Assembly: GCA_017457155.1 (NCBI GenBank)
Contig: JAFTHZ010000034.1
Coordinates: 1 to 64,000 of the forward strand
Direction of reading: 5' to 3'
Origin: Ruminococcus sp.
GTDB taxonomy: Bacteria > Bacillota > Clostridia > Oscillospirales > Acutalibacteraceae
Length of the DNA: 64,000 bases
The translations under genes were made by a program, and so were the position numbers. The notes under the pieces are model-generated. The model was not told where the DNA came from. It worked only from the letters and a program-made list of their open reading frames with translations, and did no database searches. Positions 33,265 through 41,838 of the stretch are shown here, piece by piece; position 1 is the first letter of the stretch; every line of letters begins with the position of its first letter.

Positions 33265-33957
33265 ATGAACTATTCTCATGAAGTACAGAAAATGTGCGTT
33301 GTTGCAAAAGGACCCAAGCACGGTCCCGCACCTATTCCCGAAGAGGGCAAGTGGGTAAAATCCTATCAGATTTCCGACATTTCCGGTCTTTCTCACGGAG
33401 TCGGCTGGTGTGCACCTCAGCAGGGTACATGTAAGCTCACACTCAACGTCAAGAACGGTATCGTCGAGGAGGCTCTGGTTGAGACTCTCGGATGCTCCGG
33501 TATGACTCACTCCGCAGCTATGGCTGCTGAGATTCTTCCCGGCAAGACTCTCCTTGAGTGTCTGAACACAGACCTTGTTTGCGATGCTATCAACACAGCT
33601 ATGAGAAACATCTTCGAGCAGCTGGCATACGGCAGAAGCCAGACAGCATTCTCCGAGGACGGTCTGCCCATCGGCGCAGGTCTGGAGGATCTGGGCAAGG
33701 GTCTCCGCTCTCAGGTAGGTACCATGTTCTCCACAAAGGACAAGGGCGTACGTTACATGGAGATGGCAGAGGGCTATGTCCTCAAGACAGCTCTGGACGA
33801 GAACAATGAGGTTATCGGCTATCAGTTCGTTAAGCTCGGCAAGATGATGGAGGATATCCGTCACGGCATGAGCCCCGACGAGGCATATAAGAACAACATC
33901 GGTCAGTACGGTCGCTTTGATGGCGCAGCCAAGTACATTGACCCTCGTGAAGAATAA
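33265..33957 (+). CDS. NifU-like iron-sulfur cluster assembly scaffold protein
   Basis: 230 aa, related to NifU/IscU-type scaffolds but longer and divergent. Conserved-looking cysteines: GVGWCAPQQGTCKL (about 50-57), LGCSGMTHSAA (about 77-86) and a late Cys near TDLVC. The first pair could bind the cluster. AAAGGAG precedes the ATG. Codon use is strongly biased to the favoured set, implying high expression. It is 19 bases upstream of the GGGtGRT gene; as I recall from annotations of related Clostridia, the two are a conserved pair, so they likely act together. Function of the pair is not established. Confidence 0.75.
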   Translation: MNYSHEVQKMCVVAKGPKHGPAPIPEEGKWVKSYQISDISGLSHGVGWCAPQQGTCKLTLNVKNGIVEEALVETLGCSGMTHSAAMAAEILPGKTLLECLNTDLVCDAINTAMRNIFEQLAYGRSQTAFSEDGLPIGAGLEDLGKGLRSQVGTMFSTKDKGVRYMEMAEGYVLKTALDENNEVIGYQFVKLGKMMEDIRHGMSPDEAYKNNIGQYGRFDGAAKYIDPREE

Positions 33958-33976
33958 TTAAGGGAGGTTAATAGAA

Positions 33977-34978
33977 ATGGCTGTTACATTTGAGAGTATG
34001 GACAGAAGAATGCCTAAGATCAATGCTTGCATGGCTGCGTACGGCATCAAGGATCTTGAGGAGGCACGTCAGATCTGTCTTGACAAGGGCTTTGACCCCG
34101 ACGAGATCGTCAAGGGCGTTCAGCCCATCGCATTTGAGAACGCATCCTGGGCATACACCCTGGGCTGTGCAGTAGCTATCAAGAAGGGCTGCACAACTGC
34201 TGCTGACGCTGCAGAGGCAATCGGTGTAGGTCTGGAGGCATTCTGTATCCCCGGCTCTGTTGCAGAGCAGAGAAACGTTGGTCTCGGCCACGGAAACCTG
34301 GGTGCAATGCTCCTCAGAGATGAGACAAAGTGCTTTGCATTCCTGGCAGGCCACGAGTCCTTCGCTGCTGCAGAGGGCGCAATCGGTATCGCAAGAAATG
34401 CTAACAAGGCTCGTAAGGAGCCCCTGAGAGTTATCCTCAACGGCCTCGGCAAGGACGCTGCATACATCATCTCCAGAATCAACGGCTTCACATACGTTGA
34501 GACCGAGTTCGACTACTTCACAGGCGAGCTGAAGATCCTGGAGGAGAAGGCATTCTCCGACGGCGAGAGAGCAGCAGTTCGTTGCTACGGCGCAGACGAC
34601 GTTCGTGAGGGCGTTGCAATCATGCAGTTCGAGAACGTTGGTGTTTCCATCACAGGTAACTCCACCAACCCCACAAGATTCCAGCACCTGGTTGCAGGAA
34701 CATACAAGAAGTGGGCTATCGAGAACGGCGTTCAGTACTTCTCCGTTGCATCCGGCGGCGGCACAGGCCGTACACTCCACCCCGATAACATGGGCGCAGG
34801 TCCTGCTTCCTATGGTCTCACAGACTCCATGGGACGTATGCACGGCGACGCTCAGTTTGCAGGTTCTTCTTCTGTTCCTGCTCACGTTGAGATGATGGGC
34901 CTTATCGGTATGGGTAACAACCCCATGGTTGGTGCTACAGTTGCTTGCGCAGTTGCAGTTTACAACGCAATGAAATAA
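33977..34978 (+). CDS. GGGtGRT protein
   Basis: 333 aa; carries the family-naming motif in VASGGGTGRTLHPDN (about 258-272), then GAGPASYGLTDSMGRMHGD. Other recognisable blocks: FENASWAYTLGCAVA, EQRNVGLGHGNLGAMLLRDETKCF and VGVSITGNSTNPTRFQHL. AGGGAGG precedes the ATG. Very favoured codon use suggests abundant protein. It is always seen, as far as I know, next to the NifU-like partner in gut Clostridia, and its activity is unknown. Single intrinsic terminator follows. Confidence 0.85.
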   Translation: MAVTFESMDRRMPKINACMAAYGIKDLEEARQICLDKGFDPDEIVKGVQPIAFENASWAYTLGCAVAIKKGCTTAADAAEAIGVGLEAFCIPGSVAEQRNVGLGHGNLGAMLLRDETKCFAFLAGHESFAAAEGAIGIARNANKARKEPLRVILNGLGKDAAYIISRINGFTYVETEFDYFTGELKILEEKAFSDGERAAVRCYGADDVREGVAIMQFENVGVSITGNSTNPTRFQHLVAGTYKKWAIENGVQYFSVASGGGTGRTLHPDNMGAGPASYGLTDSMGRMHGDAQFAGSSSVPAHVEMMGLIGMGNNPMVGATVACAVAVYNAMK

Positions 34979-35001
34979 TTTTATCTTTGGTAAATATAAT
35001 G

Positions 35002-35036
35002 ATCCCCTGTTCGTTATGGACAGGGGATTTCTTTTT
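35002..35036 (+). terminator. Terminator after the GGGtGRT gene
   Basis: The stem ATCCCCTGT / ACAGGGGAT is perfect, with a 9-base loop, followed by TTCTTTTT. Confidence 0.88.
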
Positions 35037-35122
35037 GCACGGGGAAGAGTATTGATCGGTTTGCAGGGAGTTTTTGTTACAAAAGGCAGCGCTCCACCCT
35101 CTGTGTACAGCAGAAAACAAAA

Positions 35123-35150
35123 ACAGCAGAACCGAAGTTCTGCTGTGATT
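35123..35150 (-). terminator. Terminator of the PP-loop gene, copy A of a repeated hairpin
   Basis: On minus: ACAGCAGAAC, loop TTCG, GTTCTGCTGT, then TTTTGTTTT. The stable UUCG tetraloop and 10-bp stem are almost identical to the hairpin at 36571-36597. Confidence 0.85.
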
Positions 35151-35212
35151 CTGAAGGTTTTGTACAGCTAAAGTACAGAAAGAGCGAAAACTCACCGACG
35201 CAAAGGGTGGCG

Positions 35213-36451
35213 TCAGATATCGTTGTGGCGAACACCGAATTCCTGATTCTTTTTTTTGTGCCACCATCTTTTCAGGGTCTTGCTTTTTCTAGCTGTTGCA
35301 ATAGCGATAAACTTTATTTTCAGAGGGATTGCAATGAAATAAGAGGAGAAGGGGATTCTGAGTTTGTTCTCTCTTATTTTGTTGATGATGTTCTTAAAAT
35401 ACAGAGCCTCAACGGTGCCGTCTGCGGACTTTGACATAACAAAAGCCATGTTATATGCAAGATGTTTTCTGAAATACTCCACATCAAACACTTCGGAATA
35501 TTTGTCAAGCATATTGATAGAGTAAAGCTCAGACATGGTTCTTATGCATTTTTCGCAGGTGCGACAGTTAAAGCTGTTTTTGTTGCATACGTTAAGAAGC
35601 TTGTAGGTCTCCTCATGCTGAGAGATGAACTGAACTTTTTCCAGTCTTGTAGCCACGGCGCCTGTAACATAGAAAGAGATGCTCTCTGTAGAGAAGCACT
35701 GCATATTAAGCAGATCGTAGAAGGCGCTGCTGTATGGGTTGAAAGAAAACATATTCAGAGGGAATCCTGCAGAATAATAGTATTTGCCAAACAGCTTCTG
35801 CAGAGCCAACGCAGCGGAAGCTGAGCGGTATGTATGAGTAAAGTTAAAGCTCATCATAAGAACTTCAGAGAGATTGGAGTTAACCTTTACAAACTGCAGA
35901 CCAAATTTCTCTACAAGGGGCTGATACTGCTCTGTTCTTTCTTTGAAGGTTTTCTCGGCGCTCTCTCCGCCGTAGGAGCCGCAAGCGCCAACGTTGAAGA
36001 AGGTCAGGTGGGTAAGGTTGAAGCCCTTGGTCTTCTCGTTAGTGTTTCGGAGCAGAGTGTCAAAGGAGTCTACTCCTGCAGAAAAGCCTGAGCCCACGCC
36101 CTTTGCATCAAAGGTCATATCTGTGACTTCTGAGCTGAGTTCGATTCTTCTGTAATAATTGGTAAATTTTGCGAGAGCAGGGAGGAAGGTCTGGTTCATG
36201 TTCCAATACAGCTTCTCTGATATGGGACAACCCTCAACGGTAATGTTGTGACCGAAAGCCATTGCAAAGGGCAGAATACCAACAACAAAAGCGTCCGCTT
36301 TCTCGTAGCAAAGGTATTCTGAGTAAGCCTCTTCAACTTCGTACCATACAAGTTCCTCTTTGTCGTCAACATAAATTTTGCTGCACAGTCTGACATAGTT
36401 CATATCCGAGGAGCTTCGTTTCTCCAGATAAGGGGCTGTGATTTTAATCAT
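35213..36451 (-). CDS. PP-loop ATP pyrophosphatase-like protein
   Basis: 412 aa from the ATG at 36451 (AGAGGTGG upstream; a GTG three codons earlier is part of that site). The PP-loop motif SGFSAGVDSFDT lies at about 118-130, matching the SxGxDS signature of N-type ATP pyrophosphatases (QueC, asparagine synthetase, TilS). Four cysteines in NSFNCRTCEKCIRTM (about 290-302) suggest a metal or cluster site. The C terminus is basic (KSKTLKRWWHKKK). No clear family could be named. A small peptide gene lies upstream in the same direction. Possible roles: nucleotide-dependent amide or thio-transfer, or surface sugar/peptide modification; these are guesses. Confidence 0.72.
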   Translation of the reverse strand: MIKITAPYLEKRSSSDMNYVRLCSKIYVDDKEELVWYEVEEAYSEYLCYEKADAFVVGILPFAMAFGHNITVEGCPISEKLYWNMNQTFLPALAKFTNYYRRIELSSEVTDMTFDAKGVGSGFSAGVDSFDTLLRNTNEKTKGFNLTHLTFFNVGACGSYGGESAEKTFKERTEQYQPLVEKFGLQFVKVNSNLSEVLMMSFNFTHTYRSASAALALQKLFGKYYYSAGFPLNMFSFNPYSSAFYDLLNMQCFSTESISFYVTGAVATRLEKVQFISQHEETYKLLNVCNKNSFNCRTCEKCIRTMSELYSINMLDKYSEVFDVEYFRKHLAYNMAFVMSKSADGTVEALYFKNIINKIRENKLRIPFSSYFIAIPLKIKFIAIATARKSKTLKRWWHKKKNQEFGVRHNDI

Positions 36452-36483
36452 GGAATCCACCTCTTAGCAAAAATCTTTTTTTC

Positions 36484-36512
36484 ATTGTAACATAAGTTTT
36501 ATAAAAAGTCTA
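36484..36512 (-). promoter_or_regulatory. Promoter of the PP-loop gene
   Basis: On minus: TAGACT (36507-36512), a 17-base spacer and TACAAT (36484-36489). Confidence 0.65.
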
Positions 36513-36570
36513 TAAGAGCAGGGATAATGATTGGGACAGGGAGAGGGTTTCTGACAGATAGCAAGAAAAA

Positions 36571-36597
36571 ACAGCAGAACCGAAGTTCTGCTGTGAA
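36571..36597 (-). terminator. Terminator of the 57-aa peptide gene, copy B of a repeated hairpin
   Basis: On minus: ACAGCAGAAC, loop TTCG, GTTCTGCTGT, then TTTTTTC. Same stem and loop as the hairpin at 35123-35150. Confidence 0.85.
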
Positions 36598-36617
36598 ATG
36601 TGCGTTTGTGGATTTGA

Positions 36618-36791
36618 TTACCAGACAAAGTCAGAAGCGCTGCCCTTGGCATCGCCGACTACATCCTCAGCCAGAGTGATGGGAGGAGCAACGGTTGTAG
36701 TTGTGGGGATATATTCTGTAGAAGCTCTGATGCAATCAGGAGCAGCAAACATAAAGACGTTGATTGTGGGTTCGCTGTAAATCTTCTTCAT
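36618..36791 (-). CDS. Small 57-residue protein, possible peptide precursor
   Basis: 57 aa: MKKIYSEPTINVFMF, then AAPDCIRASTEYIP, a TTTT run and a tail ending DAKGSASDFVW. The MKK-Y-x-x-P start is common among short uncharacterised peptides of gut Clostridia, some of which are suspected RiPP precursors. Support for a real gene: consensus promoter TTGACA-17-TAGAAT at 36828-36856, AGGTG before the ATG and a strong terminator just after the stop. There is a single Cys and no leader or cleavage motif that I recognise. No radical SAM, YcaO or lanthipeptide gene is in the window; the neighbouring PP-loop gene is the only candidate partner. Confidence 0.7.
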   Translation of the reverse strand: MKKIYSEPTINVFMFAAPDCIRASTEYIPTTTTVAPPITLAEDVVGDAKGSASDFVW

Positions 36792-36827
36792 ATATCACAC
36801 CTACTTTCTCTTATAAATAACATAAAA

Positions 36828-36856
36828 ATTCTAGCACATTATATTTTAGGTGTCAA
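36828..36856 (-). promoter_or_regulatory. Promoter of the 57-aa peptide gene
   Basis: On minus: TTGACA (36851-36856), a 17-base spacer and TAGAAT (36828-36833). Confidence 0.82.
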
Positions 36857-36885
36857 GGGTTTCTGATGATTTTCTGAAAATTTGT

Positions 36886-36925
36886 GAAAAAAAAGACAGC
36901 CTCTCCGAAAATGGAGGGGCTGTCT
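36886..36925 (-). terminator. Terminator of the CHAP/GH25 lysin gene
   Basis: On minus: AGACAGCCCCTCC / GGAGAGGCTGTCT (one wobble), a 6-base loop, then seven or more T. Confidence 0.88.
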
Positions 36926-36945
36926 GTGTGTTTTGTGATGTTGAC

Positions 36946-39900
36946 TTAGTCTTTGGTGGCCTCGAACAGGTCAGAGTATACGGTGTACAGCTGGCCTGAG
37001 GCATCTGTGTACTGTACCCATGCTCTTGCCATCCAGGTCTCGCCTGAGGCGACGGGTCCGATATAGAATGCGGAGCCGATTGCCTGATCGTCAACCACGA
37101 GTCTGTCGTATACGCTGGAGTCTGTGGTGCCGTGATAGAAGGTTTCTGCCTTGTAGGTGTTTTTATTTGTTGCGATCATACCTGCGCCTACAAACTGCAG
37201 ATTATTCTGATCCTCAGGTACGCACCAGCTGAAGTTCCACTGGCCGTACTCTGTTGCGAGGAAGTTGGTGATTGCAACCAGTACCTGGTAGTCGATCTCG
37301 TCGTCCTCGCCGATAAACACAGCCGCAAGACTCATATCCTCTGAGGGATAGAAGTCATAGACGGTTTCATAGGAGAGAATCTTTTTACCGTCGGTCCAAT
37401 ATGCAAACTTCATTCCCTCCTCGGGAGCGTTTGCGGTGACGGTGGTCTTGCTGTTTGCAAGGTACATGCCGTCCTTGGCGGTGCCGAAGGTTATCTCTCC
37501 GCCTGTGACGGTCAGATTGCAGTAGACCTCCTGTCTCTGCCATACCGGCATAACGGTCACATCTTCTCCAGCTGCAACCTTCTGTGCAATTTCTTCGGCT
37601 GTGTAGTTCCAGCCCATAAAGTCGAATCCTGCTCGCATGGGGTCGAGTGCGGGGAATACAATCTCGTCACCTGCGGCGTAGTACTGGATATCCCAGTACT
37701 GGTCTGCTACGTCATAGTAGAAGTTGACAATGCTCAGTCCCTCAATATCGGTTTTGTACATAGCCTTCAGGTAATCGTTGCCTGAGGTGTAGAAGGTGTA
37801 GGAAAGATCTGTTGAGAGGATCTTATCGTTGGAGGTGTTCAGCCAGCCAAGGAATGGGTTATCGTTAGTGGTGAAAGCGGTGACAGTAACCTTGACACCT
37901 GTCTTTATGTTGGTGTTTTTGTAGGAAGTGCCCTGAGTACGAGCAGCGCCTCCGTCGATGGAGATTCTGAAGCCTGTTCCGCCCGCAACGTCAACCTTCA
38001 GGCTGCCTGTGATAGGAGCTGTTGCTACAGGCTCTGTCACTGCAGGTTCTGTTACTGCAGGCTCTGTTACTGCAGGTTCTGTTACTGCAGGTTCTGTCAC
38101 TGTGGGGTCTGTCACTTCTGGCTCGGATGCAAGGAGAACGCCGTTTTCGTCGAAGGTGTAAGTTTCACCATCGATGACTTGTTCACCTGTGACCATTCTG
38201 CCTTTGTATGTTTCGTCTGTGGGATGGAAGTAGTATGTGTTGCCGTCGATTTCCTTCCAGCCTGTGACCATCTTGCCGTCCTCGGCGGTGTAGTATTTGT
38301 ATCCGGAGGAGGAGTTAGTAATCCAGCCTGTGAGCATCTGGCCGTAGTGATTCTCCATATTGTCCTCAAAGAAGTACCACTCGCCATCAAGTTCTGCCCA
38401 GCCTGTGGTCATCTCTCCTTCCTGGTCAAAGTAGTAGATATAGCCTGTTTTTGGGGATGTAAACCAGCCTGTAACCATAGTGCCGTCGGCGGTGTCAAAG
38501 TAATACCACTTGCTGTCAAAGGTCACGAAGCCTGTCTGTATGGCTCCTGTGGATTCGTCAAAGTAGAAGTACTCTCCGTCCACATACTGGAATCCCTTGA
38601 GAATTTCGCCGTCAGATGCGGTACGGTATACGATTCCGTCAACAGTGATCCAGCCGGTTCTGTGAAGAGCTCTGGAATCTGGGTAGAAATAGTACAGGGA
38701 GCCGTCGATTGTCTGGAAGCCGCTTACTGCGTAACCATTGGCATCCAGATAATATCTTGCACCGGAGAGGGGCTCGTCAATCCATCCTGAATATACAAAT
38801 GTACCATCGCCCATCTGATACTTGAAGCCGTTTTCATCCTGATACCACATACCATTGGTAACAAGTGCACCACTTGAGTCAAAGTAATACCACTTGTTGT
38901 CAATATATCTGTGGCCTGTGAGCATAGCGTTGGTGTTGGGGTCAAGGTAGTAGGTCTTGCCGTTGTCCTCAACCCAACCGCTGACTGCATAGCCGTTTGC
39001 GTCAAGATAGTACCATGCGCTGTTGGCGCTGTCCCAAAGCCAGCCTGCACCTGCAAATGTGCCGTCGGAATACTGATATTTGAGGCCGTAGTCATCCATT
39101 ACCCAGGATGCGCTCAGATTACCTGAGGAGCTTGCAGAGTAACCGTTGAAGCCATAGGTCTTGACGATGGTGGGATAATCCTTATAGCATACATTTGCGT
39201 CAAATGTGCCTGCGTTTGCGATTACATATTCAAAGGTATACTGATACATACCGTACTTCTGGCTGAACTGCGCATCGTATTTGGTGTGGTCCTGGCTGGT
39301 TAAGGGATATGTTACCCAACCTTCGTATTTGCTGCTGATGCCGGAGGAATCTACCCAACCCTGCTCAAACCAGCTTTTGTATGTATACATTCCTGTCAGA
39401 TATCCGCCGGATGCTACTGTGTCAAGGAACGCTGTGCAAATCTGAGCAGAAAGCGTACTTCCTATTCCCTCTTGTGTGGGGTCTTCAAAATCCATGTAGA
39501 TGGGGTATTCAAATTGTTTGCCTGCAATATAACTCAGGCACTTCTGTGCATCGCTTACTGCGCTTGCAGCGTCGAGAGCATAGGAGTAGAAGTATGCTCC
39601 TACATCCAGACCCAGTCGCTTACACTCGTCGTAATACATATCAAACATGGGATCCTCGCCCTTGTTGGTGGATCCGCAACGGATAATTACAAAGTCGATG
39701 CCTGCGGCTTTTACTGCTGCAAGATTAAGTTTAAGGGTGGTCCAGTCGTCTCCGTTGTTCCACTTAGAGATATCAATACCATGAGCCTGAACCACGCCTG
39801 TGCCATCAGCAGGCATTCCGCCCTGATAGCTTGAATATCCTCCACCTACATTAGGCGTTTGTGTATCTTCGATAACAGAGCCTTCTACAAGCACACCATT

Positions 39901-41547
39901 TTTATCAAAGGTACAAGTAGAACCGTTAATATCCACTGTGGTATTCTCTACTCTTGCACCGCTTGAGTCAAAATAGAAATAGTGTCCGTCTTCCTCTACC
40001 CAACCGGTCTGCATAGCACCGCTTGAGTCGGTATAATACCATTTATTGTCAATATTGAGCCATCCTGACAGCAATGCACCACTGTTTGGATCGAAGTAAT
40101 ACCAAGCGTCACCGATCTTCTGCCAGCCTCTTGCAGAGTATCCGTTTGCATCAAGATAATATCTTACATAATTGTTTGTTGCATCATCAAGCCAACAGTT
40201 TGCACCGTAGGTGCCATCTACATAGCGATATCTGTAGCCTGTTCCGTCATATTCCCAAGTACCATCACACAGGTAACCATCGTTATTGAAGTAATACCAT
40301 CTGCCGTCAATATATCTGTGTCCTGTGAGCATTGCGTTGGAGTTGGGATCCAGATAGAAGGTGCCGGTGTCAAGATACAGCCAGCCGTTCTGAGCGTATC
40401 CGTTGGCTCCGATGTAGTACCATGCGTTGTTGTCGGGATCCTGGAGCCAACCCTGAGAAGCATAGGTTCCGTCAGACCACTTATACTTGTAGCCGGTTCC
40501 GTCATATTCCCATGCACCTGAGAGGGCACCGCTTGAATAGAACTGAATGATTCGGCTTGAGTTGTTTTCGACCCAACCGTTAACGGTGCTGCCGTTAACA
40601 TCGGTGAAGGTTCCGTAAAGTCTGTTGTTTGCACCAACCTTGGTGATCTCAAAGACAGAGAATCTGGGGATGGTGGTAGTAGCTGATGTTGCGTATTCGG
40701 AGCTGTAGATATACTTTGCTGCATTTGCAACATAGAGTCCGGGGGTGGGGTTGGCACCGCTGTAATCTACTTTATCTACAGAGCTGTCGGAGATATAGGG
40801 CAGTCTGCCGTATCCGTAGAGATAGGAGCTGGAGAGAGAGTAGCTCTTGAAGTAAACACCGCCGCCGTTGGTCTCAAGACCGGATGCGTCACTTGTGTTG
40901 CCCTCAACTGTGTAGAGCACTCCGTCCTTAACGTACAGGCAGATACCGATATGAGAGGGAGAGGATGAACTCTTGAAGAATACAAGGTCACCGTACTGGG
41001 GGGTATAGGAGCCGCCCATGCCTGCACTGTAGGAGAAGTAGCCTGCGCCCTTGAGCTGGTTTACCCACATTGCACAGCTGATCTCTTTCCATATGTAGTT
41101 ATAATCACCTGAGTGATTACGGCAGAGAGAGCTGTAAGTGGCGTGATTTGTACACCTGGACTGATACAGACACCAGGATACGAAAGATGCACACCAGGGA
41201 TAATCTGAGCCGCCGTAGCCAAGACCCAGGTCACCCATGTTGTAGCTCATCTCAACATAGTTTGCGCTTCCGGAAATTTCACCGGAAAAATAGCCGTTAG
41301 CAGCACCTTCCTGATAGCCAAGCTGGGATAGAGCTATGGCAATGAGGTCAGTCCTGTTGTCGCCTGTGATGGGAACCTGCTGGTAATTGCGGTAGTATCT
41401 TCCCGCGGCGTAGGAGGCAGAAGGGCCTGACTGGGCGCCGTTTCTGTAGACGGCAGCTGAGGCTGGGATAGTGCTCACCGCAAGAGCCGACACTATCATC
41501 AGAAGCGCCAGTATTGCCGCCAGTGTTCTTGTCAGTCTGTTTTTCAC
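36946..41547 (-). CDS. Secreted CHAP + GH25 cell-wall hydrolase with CW-type (choline-binding-like) repeats
   Basis: 1,533 aa, exported: signal peptide about 1-32 (ending IPASAAV). Order: CHAP amidase/endopeptidase domain (about 60-250; catalytic Cys in DYPWCASFVSW, His in PSHIGIC), SH3-like segment (about 270-335), first block of CW repeats (about 345-560; WYYF and GWxxD units), GH25 muramidase (about 585-800; GIDISKWNN and YPIYMDFEDP), second CW block (about 815-1140), a TEPAV linker, and C-terminal Ig/flap-type repeats ending in a domain with ETFYHGTTDSSVYDRLVV. Start GTG at 41547 after AGGAGA. It should cut both the peptide and the glycan of peptidoglycan and hold the wall through its repeats. 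Confidence 0.9.
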   Translation of the reverse strand: MKNRLTRTLAAILALLMIVSALAVSTIPASAAVYRNGAQSGPSASYAAGRYYRNYQQVPITGDNRTDLIAIALSQLGYQEGAANGYFSGEISGSANYVEMSYNMGDLGLGYGGSDYPWCASFVSWCLYQSRCTNHATYSSLCRNHSGDYNYIWKEISCAMWVNQLKGAGYFSYSAGMGGSYTPQYGDLVFFKSSSSPSHIGICLYVKDGVLYTVEGNTSDASGLETNGGGVYFKSYSLSSSYLYGYGRLPYISDSSVDKVDYSGANPTPGLYVANAAKYIYSSEYATSATTTIPRFSVFEITKVGANNRLYGTFTDVNGSTVNGWVENNSSRIIQFYSSGALSGAWEYDGTGYKYKWSDGTYASQGWLQDPDNNAWYYIGANGYAQNGWLYLDTGTFYLDPNSNAMLTGHRYIDGRWYYFNNDGYLCDGTWEYDGTGYRYRYVDGTYGANCWLDDATNNYVRYYLDANGYSARGWQKIGDAWYYFDPNSGALLSGWLNIDNKWYYTDSSGAMQTGWVEEDGHYFYFDSSGARVENTTVDINGSTCTFDKNGVLVEGSVIEDTQTPNVGGGYSSYQGGMPADGTGVVQAHGIDISKWNNGDDWTTLKLNLAAVKAAGIDFVIIRCGSTNKGEDPMFDMYYDECKRLGLDVGAYFYSYALDAASAVSDAQKCLSYIAGKQFEYPIYMDFEDPTQEGIGSTLSAQICTAFLDTVASGGYLTGMYTYKSWFEQGWVDSSGISSKYEGWVTYPLTSQDHTKYDAQFSQKYGMYQYTFEYVIANAGTFDANVCYKDYPTIVKTYGFNGYSASSSGNLSASWVMDDYGLKYQYSDGTFAGAGWLWDSANSAWYYLDANGYAVSGWVEDNGKTYYLDPNTNAMLTGHRYIDNKWYYFDSSGALVTNGMWYQDENGFKYQMGDGTFVYSGWIDEPLSGARYYLDANGYAVSGFQTIDGSLYYFYPDSRALHRTGWITVDGIVYRTASDGEILKGFQYVDGEYFYFDESTGAIQTGFVTFDSKWYYFDTADGTMVTGWFTSPKTGYIYYFDQEGEMTTGWAELDGEWYFFEDNMENHYGQMLTGWITNSSSGYKYYTAEDGKMVTGWKEIDGNTYYFHPTDETYKGRMVTGEQVIDGETYTFDENGVLLASEPEVTDPTVTEPAVTEPAVTEPAVTEPAVTEPVATAPITGSLKVDVAGGTGFRISIDGGAARTQGTSYKNTNIKTGVKVTVTAFTTNDNPFLGWLNTSNDKILSTDLSYTFYTSGNDYLKAMYKTDIEGLSIVNFYYDVADQYWDIQYYAAGDEIVFPALDPMRAGFDFMGWNYTAEEIAQKVAAGEDVTVMPVWQRQEVYCNLTVTGGEITFGTAKDGMYLANSKTTVTANAPEEGMKFAYWTDGKKILSYETVYDFYPSEDMSLAAVFIGEDDEIDYQVLVAITNFLATEYGQWNFSWCVPEDQNNLQFVGAGMIATNKNTYKAETFYHGTTDSSVYDRLVVDDQAIGSAFYIGPVASGETWMARAWVQYTDASGQLYTVYSDLFEATKD
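38023..38115 (-). repeat. 15-bp tandem repeats encoding TEPAV units
   Basis: About five to six near-identical 15-base units on minus encoding Thr-Glu-Pro-Ala-Val in the linker between the second CW block and the C-terminal domains of the lysin. Likely prone to copy-number change. Confidence 0.8.
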
Positions 41548-41838
41548 AGCATATCATCTCCTGAATATAGAATTCTGGGTATCATACATAATTTATATTA
41601 ACATAATTTCCATAATTCGTAAAGTTGTTTACAAATAATTGTTAACTTTTTCTAAACTTTTTCTGTTTTTCACAATTTGAAACGACCGATTCTGTTGGTA
41701 TTAACAAGGGACTTGTATCAAATGATTGCGGCTACACTATAGATAGTATAAGAAAATAAGAACAGCGGCACATTTCCCTGCATAGGAAATGCGCCGCTGT
41801 GGTACTATTCAGTTATCTGTGGGGCTTTACTGCGCGGA
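41548..41838 (-). promoter_or_regulatory. Intergenic region upstream of the lysin gene
   Basis: A 291-base AT-rich gap. It includes the terminator of the giant protein gene (41755-41800). The lysin promoter must lie in 41560-41750; I could not choose between several TAxxxT boxes. No other gene is visible. Confidence 0.3.
41755..41800 (-). terminator. Terminator of the metallophosphoesterase/fibro-slime gene
   Basis: On minus ACAGCGGCGCATTTCC pairs with GGAAATGTGCCGCTGT (one wobble), followed by a T-rich tail. Confidence 0.85.

Noticed and set aside
33229-34885. Long open frames on minus opposite the NifU-like and GGGtGRT genes
   Set aside because: They mirror strongly codon-biased plus-strand genes and have no ribosome binding site or family match; the plus frames are the real genes.
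36598-36780. A 60-codon plus-strand frame over the small peptide gene
   Set aside because: It has no promoter or ribosome binding site, while the minus frame has all three signals.
38023-38115. Regular repeats that could suggest a CRISPR array
   Set aside because: The 15-base units are contiguous, have no spacers and encode TEPAV within an open reading frame.
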